Shown piece after piece: positions 56,551-64,000 of a DNA stretch of 64,000 nt (positions are counted from its first letter, which is position 1; the number at the start of each line of letters is the position of its first letter). The notes under the pieces are model-generated. The model was given only the letters and a program-made list of their open reading frames with translations, made no database searches and was not told the origin of the DNA. Position numbers and translations under genes: made by a program. This DNA comes from Schistocerca nitens (lineage: Eukaryota; Arthropoda; Insecta; Orthoptera; Acrididae). The stretch is from NCBI RefSeq assembly GCF_023898315.1, contig NC_064614.1:380803348-380867347 (forward strand), given 5' to 3'.

Positions 56551-57605
56551 TTTATCACTATATCAGTCCGTTAAACATCAGTTCAATTTACGTCGTCGTC
56601 CTTAAGACAGTTTGGATGATATAATAAATGTTTCTTGATCAAATCACAGCACTGTTCTTTTGCTTAACATTTTGGTTTGTTCCACTTCAACGCAATTTTA
56701 ACAGTTAGTGTCTCCACATGACAATGGTGTCTGGTTCACGGCTAATTGTCACAAGTTCACACAGTATGTAAAATCGTCACCGCAAACACTCGATATACTT
56801 TCCAGGTTTTACTGTTCACTTAATAATGCACGACCTCCTATTAACACAGCGGACGCACTGTAATTAATTGTTCGTCCAAGTATCACCGTCTTTCACGCCG
56901 AACTTTTCAACGTTTCTCCACCCGCGAACCGGTCACGATACCACATCAACTCGCACGCTCTCTATCGATAGTCGTTCACTCTCTCTCTGACACAGTACTT
57001 CTCCTAGCCTAACCAAAGATTTACAAAGCGTATAAAACCAGAACATTCATATTCGTACAATATAAAATACAAAACAGTAGCAAAATGAATGAAGAAACAA
57101 TGTGACGTATTAACAAATAAAGAATAGTTGAAGTAAATGATACGTACTATGACAAGGTAATGCACAAAAGAAAAAAATATTATAGACTTTCGGGGAAAGC
57201 AATGTCTTTACAAAATCAATAAAAATTTTAAAAAGAAAGAAATATAATTGTTCAGAGGAAGTATGCCCCAAACGGAACAAGAATGTTCTGATGAAAAGGG
57301 TATGGCCAAAAAAGTTTCGCAATATGGAAACGAATAAACAATGAAGGTTGTTACTAGTCGAAGACACGTTGGAAACAATCTTACGCAAACTAGCTACACC
57401 AGCGCTCGATCCATTGCTGGCGCGCACTCAAAACAGTGAGGCCGATTAAATATTGTAACTTCTGAATCTGACAAAGGTGGAATACCAGAGGAATATGACA
57501 AACGCCTCTCTCATCTTGTGACCAGACTAAGGAAAACTACATACGGCAGATGGCAGCAGTAGCAGTCGGGGAAACGAGGAAAACAGCGCAGTCGTTGTCG
57601 CAATG
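56551..57605. other. No gene recognised
   Basis: AT-rich DNA with pyrimidine-rich stretches; may hold a decayed LTR, but no ends could be fixed. The minus frame at 57110-57427 has no similarity. Confidence 0.35.
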
Positions 57606-57609
57606 AGGA

Positions 57610-58730
57610 AACAGTGATTCATCTCACGTCCAACTGGGCGCGAACATTGGTTTTCAGGCCAAGGATAGAGGCATCTCCGAAGTGGCTAAGTTTTGTAAAC
57701 TGTTGTTATGCCACCGGCGTTAAAAAACATCGTGCATGGGAATCTGGTGCTGTCCAAAATCGGCGCCAAGGCAACTGTGATGCGCCACGGGCCAAAGATG
57801 ACAAGAGTTAACGACAACTGCGGGTATGTGTACGGACAGAGAGACATGCAATTGCCGGCCGGCTTGGCCGTGCGGTTCTAGGCGCTACAGAGCCATTTGA
57901 TTTAGACATGCAATTGTTGAGCAACTGACCGTCCAGATGAACCAAGGGCGTACCAAGTTTCTCCTCAACGACCATCCAGCGAACGTTGCTGCTTGTGGAT
58001 CTAAGCAGCATGCGCCTCGTTCATACACCCATGCTGATTGCTGTTCATCAACGACGAAGGTTGGGATTTTGGGATATGGGAGCCACTATCGCATCTGGAC
58101 GGGTGCTGAGTGACGACAGGTGGCCTTCTCAGATGGACCACTTTTTATGCTCCTTCGAATAGGTGGTCGTTGGGCGTGTCAGCCGTGAAATGTCTGAAAG
58201 AGAACACCCTGAAGTACTTACGGTCTTCGGAATGTTTTCGTGGCATTCCTTGGATGATCTCGTCATTGTAGAAGGCACAATGGATCAACACAAGTATGCA
58301 CCTATCCTTGGGGACAATGTCCATCACTACATGTAGTTTGTTTTTTCTCGGCACAGTGCCATCTACCAGCAGGACAATGGAACATGCCACTCAGTTCTGT
58401 GTACGTGTGTGGATCGAAGAGCACCAGGATGCGTTTACCGTCCTCCCATGGCCACCCAACTCCTGGATTTAAATCCGGTCAAGAATCTATGGGATCACAT
58501 AATAGAACTGTTTGTGCACGGACCCTCAACCGAGAAATCTAGCGCAGATGGTCACGGCGGTGGAGTCGCCGTTGATCCACATCACTGTCGGTACCTTCCA
58601 AAACATCATTCGCTTCCTGCACGTCTCGCGGGACATACTGCAAAAAGATGGTGTCTCAGCCTTTTGACAGTTGGTCACATTAGTATGACTGGGCGGTGTA
58701 CAACGCCATTACTTTGATAGTTTCTATACC
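57610..58730 (+). mobile_element. Tc1-like transposase relic with mini-SINE
   Basis: The first part has helix-turn-helix remains near 57620-57830 (RDRGISEVAKFC-like). Later frames read GMFSWHSLDDLVIVEGTMDQ, YQQDNGTCHSVLCTCVDRRA (second catalytic Asp, near 58375), LLDLNPVKNLWDHII (third catalytic region), then LPARLAGHTAKRW. This is the normal Tc1 order. Several frameshifts and stops break it. The 50-bp SINE remnant at 57854-57903 sits in the N-terminal half. No inverted ends were fixed. Confidence 0.8.
57854..57903 (+). repeat. 50-bp mini-SINE (family 1 head joined to tail)
   Basis: Head GCCGGCCGGCTTGGCCGTGCG, then GTTCTAGGCGCTACAG joins directly to the family tail AGAGCCATTTGA. The B box and body are missing. 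Perfect 12-bp duplications (AGACATGCAATT at 57842-57853 and 57904-57915) show it is a complete insertion. Confidence 0.9.
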
Positions 58731-58899
58731 ATTAGCTTTGTACAAAATAGAGCAAATAAAGCAGCCAGTGGTTGTTACACGGCAGGTTAACGAGGCTCGG
58801 CCTGTAGTTCTCGCCAGTGACACCGCCACCGGCAACGGCGCTACTCAGCGCTGTGTGAAGGCCGGTTCCCACTAGGTCTGCCGCGCGTCAAAACCGCGC

Positions 58900-59153
58900 G
58901 TCAGCGGCTTGGTTGCCATGGAAACGGCGTCAGCGGCAAGGCGCGGCGGGCTCTGCGTCGCGGTTTGCCCATGTCGAACCGCTTCCGCTGCCGCGTGACG
59001 CGCCCCAGGTGCGCGCCGCCAATCACAGAACGCGCTGAGCGTGACGTCAGGTACGGAACCCCGGGCCACACGAACTTTCGCCGAACCGCTGGCGCGGACG
59101 CGGCGGCAGCTATGAAATACTTATCATCCGATTCCAAGGAAACTATTCGGTAG
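58900..59153 (+). promoter_or_regulatory. CpG-rich promoter-like head, copy 1
   Basis: Contains GTTGCCATGGAAAC (58912-58925, an RFX X-box type palindrome), CCAATCA (59019-59025) and TGACGTCA (59042-59049, a CRE). A plus frame of 62 codons (58965-59153) ends MKYLSSDSKETIR and differs from that in copy 2 at three residues only. Binding by RFX or CREB is an inference from motif shape. Confidence 0.4.
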
Positions 59154-59283
59154 AAAAATTTGATTCTTGGGAATGTTACAGCCTGATATCTTCTCTCGAA
59201 GAAGGACCGAATTTCTTTTCGTTATTCGTCGTGGTTACTTGCTGTATCGCATTTACGTAAACCTTTACACGAAATTTTAATGA

Positions 59284-59514
59284 GTGTGCAGAGGTAAAAA
59301 CGCATCGCGTGGACTTTGCGTACAGTTCATTTTAGGTAATACATTATTGCGTATGAAATTTAGTCAACATATCGAAATTGTTTTTAAAGCTGAGAGCAGA
59401 ACGATAGCTATCACCGTTCTCGAGATATTGAATGATATGTCGGCGGACGGGCTGTGCGGTGACCGTGCGCCGGTCGCTTGCGGCGCGACCGATACTTCGT
59501 CCTGCTCGTTGTAA
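59284..59514 (+). CDS. Unidentified 76-codon frame conserved in both tandem copies
   Basis: Reads MCRGKNASRGLCVQFILGNT, then LLRMKFSQHIEIVFKAESRT and IAITVLEILNDMSADGLCGD. The matching frame in copy 2 (62728-62958) differs at about five residues. No domain was recognised. A minus-strand frame overlaps in both copies, and the copies are too similar overall for conservation alone to prove coding. Confidence 0.2.
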   Translation: MCRGKNASRGLCVQFILGNTLLRMKFSQHIEIVFKAESRTIAITVLEILNDMSADGLCGDRAPVACGATDTSSCSL

Positions 59515-59822
59515 AACATGTGGTTGTATCAACTGCAAATTTTGTAAACGGTTCAGAAATCGAAACGCGTATGTATTTCGTCACATGATACATATCCTAA
59601 ATCTGTTTATCTACCGAGATATGAAAGAAACTACAGTTTTTCGGAAGGGATAGATGAATTTTTTTAAACAGCATTTAATAGCATGTGGAATTAGAAGTTA
59701 AACCGAGACTAATTTACTGGTATGCCATAAGATGTAATTTGCTAAGTATCTACAGCTATTGATTATTTCCTTTGGAAGTAACAAACGTTTTTTTCTTTAT
59801 CCAGTGTACTTTATTGGTTCAA

Positions 59823-59860
59823 GACGCGTTTCGCCTTTTACTTTAAGGCATCTTCGGTGG
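59823..59860 (-). ncRNA. Hammerhead-like motif, copy 1
   Basis: On the minus strand: CCAC, CGAAGA (one base off the CUGANGA core), a perfect stem GCCTT...AAGGC with a short loop, then GAAACGCGTC. It resembles retroelement hammerheads, but the outer stem is not supported in this copy. Confidence 0.25.
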
Positions 59861-60424
59861 ATTCTAGAATGATTCAGTTTTGTTTCGATATGTGATACTT
59901 GCAGATTATAAAACAGTTTTGTTTTAAATGCATAACTGATTACTTACAGTGAATCGAGTTTTTGGCGGACATATACGTTTGCCCTCACCTGGTCACATGC
60001 TGGAGGTTGAACTAAAACTTAGATTATGGAACATAAGCACATTTTCATGTTCGCTCTTTTTTCTTCTGTCACTAGCTGTAGACATTTTACAGAAAACACT
60101 GATTTGAAGTCGTAACTACAGTGTGTTCACTTCATGTCCCTTCCTGTTTGGTTTGTTTCTGTACATGTTGCCAACCTAAAGAATTATATGCTGAAAACTA
60201 ATGTTTGTTTATTTATGTTCTCCTTATATCTGTATGTGTGTGTGGCTAGCCAGTGATAGTTACAGAAAGTTGAAAGTGAATGCAGAAGTTGTCAGACAGT
60301 GGTTGAAAGATTTGGTGTTCAACTGATTTCAGTTTTGGTTTAAATGTTTTGTGGAAGAGTAAATTCACTGCTTACATTAATAGATAAAATAGTAGAATAG
60401 CATTTCAACAGATGATTATTATCA

Positions 60425-61830
60425 GAATACTATTACCCAACCCCGTTGTCCTCACTCTTTGACGCCTCATAATATGTCCTGTGAACTTACCCCTCTTGTA
60501 GTCAAAGTTGTGCCTTAATTTCCTCTTCCTCCTCTATTTAATTCCGTACCTCTTCTTTAGTTACACGATCCTCATATCCAATCTTCAGAATTCTTGTTGA
60601 TCACCACGTTTTGAAAGCGTCCACTGTCTTCTTGACAGAACTGTTCATCGCCCACGTTTCACTTACATACAAGGCTGCACTCCACACAAATACCGTACTC
60701 CACACAAATACCTTTGTTTTAGTACCCAGTCATTAGAAGTTATATTCGATGTGAACAAATTTTCTTTTTCAGAATGCTTTTGTTGTTATTCACAGTCTTC
60801 ATTTTATATCCTCTCTACTTCTGCCTTCTCAATTACTGCTTCCCTTTCAAGTCATTGAAGTATTAGAAATGCAGTTTGGTTTCTGTACAAGTTCTAGATA
60901 ATCTTGTGGCCCTGTGTTTTATCGATGACATCTCCAGAGTTTCAAAGAATGTTTTAATTAAGATTGTCAAAACCTTTCTCTAAACATGCAAATGCTATAA
61001 ACACAGTTTCGCTGTTCTTCAGTGTGTCTACTTAGCTAAGTTGTAGGATCAGTATTGCCTTGCGTGTTCAGACAGATCTCACAGGAATCTAATATTGTGC
61101 TTATGTTAGTTTGTACAACCCCTCCCCCTCTCCTCTCTACATATTCCTTCCACTTTCTAGCCTTCTCTCATTTGCTTAGTTCTGGCTTTGCCAAATGAGT
61201 TCTTGACAGTTGTTTCTCCTTTGAGCAAAGTTTTCTTTGTTCTTTCTCATTTTTCATTCCCCTATGTTTTCCAAGAGCAAAATCGCATTGCAATTTTGGA
61301 CTTTCTGTTAACGTCATATTTAGACATTTCTGTTTCCGATGGCCTACTTTATTTGCTACTTTTTTATACTTTCCCTTGTGTCAAATTTAATATATCACGT
61401 TTTATATAACGATTTCTACTGTACCTTCTTCCCGTTCACGTACTCTGCTGCATTCACCACTTCTTCTCTCAAAGATATCCATTCGTATTCTGGCTGATTC
61501 CTTCCTCTGTTTCTGTCAGTCGTTGCATTACGGTAACTTTAAGATTATCTAAATACTGTGGGTCTTGACTTATTCAAGTTCCATTTCCTTAATTTGCTAT
61601 CGTTTACTGTCTCTTTAGTTGTAAACCGCAGCTCGTGACCAATAAATTATTGTAGGTTTGCGTCTGCACCAGGAAATGTCTTAGAATTTAAAATCTGGTT
61701 TCGAAAATTTTGTTCCAAAAATATATTATTCTTTCACGATTCTTAAGCAAGGTGCTGGCGATGATTACATTATGCTCTGTGCGAAATTCTATCAGGTGGC
61801 TTCCACTTTCATCCCTTCCCACAAGCCTTT
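60425..61830 (-). mobile_element. Antisense RTE LINE fragment inside the TTAA-bounded element
   Basis: Read on the minus strand, broken frames give IEFRTEHNVIIAS (endonuclease, compare VEFCTEHNLIIAN at 53.7 kb), LNSKTFPGAD, EWISLREEVVNAAE, then FACLEKGFDNLN, NLYRNQTAFLILQ and EREAVIEK (reverse transcriptase), and at the end FTGHIMRRQ (compare LVGHVLRHQ). It covers most of the element's protein, but its start and CAA tail are missing. Many stops and frameshifts. The same insertion begins in copy 2 (from about 63880), so it predates the tandem duplication. Confidence 0.8.
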
Positions 61831-62283
61831 GTGTTCTTACTGTTTTCGTGTACATGCTAGCGTATCACATTTTAAATTTTTGTGTTGCTTAACTATCTGA
61901 ATAATCTCTTTTGTCGTACATTGTTTCAATGTGTTACGAAATAGTGAACAATCATGAACAGTAGTCATGAAATCTGTTTATGGTGAAATGAGAAACATGA
62001 ATAATGAAATATGTGAAAGAGTACATTGTACAGAAAATGAGAAATTGGTATGTCTTCACCCAACTTCGTCTTTCCTTCATGTAGGCGTAAGATATAGTCA
62101 AACGCACCGGGCGTTTCGGTGGGTCCCACCCCGTACCTCAGTGGCTGTCCGTCATTGGCTACCGCTAGCGTCTGTCGCTTCCAGGTGGGAACGCCAATTA
62201 CGCAGGCCGCCGCGTCAACGCGGAAAACGCTTGCCGCTGCCGTTGCCGCACGCCGCGCTGCCGCGCTCTAGTGGGAACCGGCC

Positions 62284-62307
62284 TTAAGGCCTTAAGGCCT
62301 TAAGGCC
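62284..62307. repeat. TTAAGGCC triple repeat at the junction of the two copies
   Basis: Three TTAAGGCC units join the right terminus of copy 1 to the left terminus of copy 2. The unit equals the TTAA target plus the first four bases of the element end. Confidence 0.95.
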
Positions 62308-64000
62308 GGTTCCCACTAGGGCTGCCGCGCGTCAAAACCGCGCGTTAGCAGCGTGGTTGCCATGGAAACGGCGTCAGCCGCAAGGCGCGGCGGGCTCTGC
62401 GTCGCGGTTTGCCCATGTCGAACTCCTTCCGCTGCCGTGTGACGCGCCCCAGGTGCGCGCCGCCAATCACAGAACGCGCTGAGCGTGACGTCAGGTACGC
62501 AACCCCGGGCCACAAGAACTTTCGCCGAACCGCTGGCGCGGACGCGGCGGCAGCTATGAAATACTTATCATCCGATTCCAAGGAAACTATTCGGTAGAAA
62601 AATTTGATTCTTGGGCATGTTACAGCCTGATATCTTCTCTCGATAAAGGGCCGAATTTCTTTTCGATATTCGGCGTGGTTGCGTGCTGTATCGCATTTAC
62701 GTAAACCTTTACACGAAATTTTAATGAGTGTGCAGAGGTAAAAACGCATTGCGTGGACTTTGCGTACAGTTCATTTTAGGTAATACATTATTGCGTATGA
62801 AATTTAGTCAACATATCGAAATTGTTTTTAAAGCTGAGAGCAGAACGATAGCTATCACCGTTCTCGAGATATTGAATGATATGTCGGCGGATGGGCTGTG
62901 CGGTGACCGTGCGCGGGTCGCTTGCGACGCGACCGATACTTCGTCCTGCTCGTCGTAAACCATGTGGTTGTATCAACTGCAAATTTCGTAAACGGTTCAA
63001 GAAATCTAAAAGCGTTTTTTTGCAAACGATAACTTGTAAAAAGTCATGTATTTCGTCGCATGATAAATATCCAAAATCTGTTTATCTACCGAGATATGAA
63101 AGAAACTACAGTTTTTCAGAAGGGATAGATGATTTTTTTTTAAACAGCATTTAATAGCGTGTGGAATGAGAAGTTAAACAGAAACTAATTTGCTGGTATG
63201 TCATAAGATGTAATTTGCTAAGTATCTACAGCTATTGATTATTTCCTTTGGTAAGTAACAAACGTTTTTTTTTTCTTTATCGAGTGTACTTTATTGGTTC
63301 AAGGCGCGTTTCGCCTTTTACTTTAAGGCATTTTCGATGGAATCTAGAATGATTCAGTTTTGTTTTAAATGCATAACTGATTACTTACAGTGAATCGAGT
63401 TTTTGGCGGACATATACGTTTGCCCTCACCTGGTCACATGCTGGAGGTTGAACTAAAACTTAGATTATGGAACATAAGCACATTTTCATGTTCGCTCTTT
63501 TTTCTTCTGTCACTAGCTGTAGACATTTTACCGAAAACACTGATTTGAAGTCGTAACTACAGTGTGTTCACCTCATGCCCCTTCCTGTTTGGTTTGTTTA
63601 TGTACATGTTGCCAACCTAAAGAATTATATGCTGAAATTGTTTGTTTATTTCTGTTCTCCTTATATCTGCATATGTGTGGGGCTAGCCAGTGATAGTTAT
63701 AGAAAGTTGAAAGTGAATGCAGTAGTAGTCAGACAGTGGTTGAAAGGTTTAGTGTTAATCTGATTTCAGTTTTGGTTTAAATGTTTTGTGGAGGAGTGCA
63801 TGGAAAACTAAATTCACTGCTTACATTAACAGATAAAATAGTAGAATAGCATTTGAACAAATGATTATTATCAGAATACTATCACCCAACCCCTTTGTCC
63901 TCACTCTTTGACGCCTCATAAAATGTCCTGTCAACTTACCCCTCTTGTAGTCAAAGTTGTGCCATAATTTCCTCTTCCTCCTGTATTTAATTCCGTACCT
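62304..64000. mobile_element. TTAA-bounded inverted-repeat element, copy 2 (cut by the window end)
   Basis: Begins GGCCGGTTCCCACTAG after TTAA and follows copy 1 at a constant offset of 3444 bases for at least 700 bp. A net gain of 36 bases then appears by 63.3 kb, and a loss of about 39 bases just after. The copies differ at only a few percent of bases. The CpG-rich head with GTTGCCATGGAAAC (62356-62369) and TGACGTCA (62486-62493) is preserved. The hammerhead-like motif lies at 63302-63340 in a more decayed form. The start of the same antisense RTE fragment is reached near 63880. The right end lies beyond the window. Confidence 0.85.

Larger units (their letters stand above)
58860..62283. 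mobile_element. TTAA-bounded inverted-repeat element, copy 1 (3.4 kb)
   Basis: Perfect 16-bp inverted ends GGCCGGTTCCCACTAG (58860-58875 and, reversed, 62268-62283). The right side is followed by TTAA. The left 700 bp are CpG-rich at the start, then ordinary AT-rich DNA with a hammerhead-like motif, then an antisense RTE fragment (60425-61830), then about 450 bp to a CpG-rich right end. No transposase was recognised. TTAA targets are used by piggyBac and by Sola3; PIF/Harbinger (TWA) is also possible. Without a transposase, the superfamily is undecided. Confidence 0.8.

Noticed and set aside
62345-62749. 134-codon minus-strand frame in the tandem element
   Set aside because: Crosses the CpG-rich head; the related frame in copy 1 is interrupted, and no domain is visible.

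Overview
The window reads as nuclear DNA of a large-genome insect, most likely an orthopteran of the grasshopper/locust type. The evidence is the make-up of the repeats: a tRNA-headed SINE family with about eleven copies here, a second SINE family, RTE-clade LINEs with CAA-rich tails, and many decayed Tc1/mariner transposons of insect type. The species call rests on familiarity with these repeat families, not on a search. The DNA is AT-rich, intron-like, and almost empty of host genes. No bacterial-style operon, rRNA, CRISPR array or genuine tRNA gene was seen.

Layout. 0.5-2.3 kb: a deleted mariner and a Tc1 relic split by a SINE. 2.3-4.3 kb: a small inverted-repeat unit and a hAT relic. 4.7-5.9 kb: a 5'-truncated RTE-like LINE. 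6-8 kb: two Tc1-like elements, one with both ends. 8.5-11.7 kb: a doubtful LTR relic, a foldback MITE and a decayed RTE copy. 13-14 kb: a mariner relic. 15.05-25.40 kb: a broken Ty3/Gypsy element with both LTRs, a 4-bp target duplication, two SINE insertions and a long non-coding 3' part with two tandem-repeat blocks. 25.9-33.4 kb: a Harbinger-like inverted-repeat unit and three Tc1 relics, one hit twice by SINEs. 34-39 kb: SINEs, a MITE copy, a LINE tail and an AT microsatellite. 40.9-41.2 kb: the only convincing host coding sequence, the first exon of a secreted serine-protease-like protein with a plausible core promoter and splice donor. 43-46 kb: SINEs, a palindromic MITE and a mariner relic. 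49.6-52.0 kb: antisense LINE and mariner fragments. 52.76-56.05 kb: a nearly full-length RTE LINE with two frameshifts. 57.6-58.7 kb: a Tc1 relic carrying a 50-bp mini-SINE. 58.86 kb to the end: two head-to-tail copies of a 3.4-kb element with GGCC-type inverted termini joined by TTAA/GGCC repeats, both carrying the same antisense RTE fragment.

The history is mainly nested insertion. SINEs are among the youngest layers and most of them sit inside older transposons. The host gene fragment is the functional exception; its other exons lie outside the window or were not recognised. The most unusual structures are the tandem TTAA-bounded element with a conserved CpG-rich promoter-like head, the hammerhead-like motif found at three places, and the internally deleted mini-SINE with perfect target duplications.
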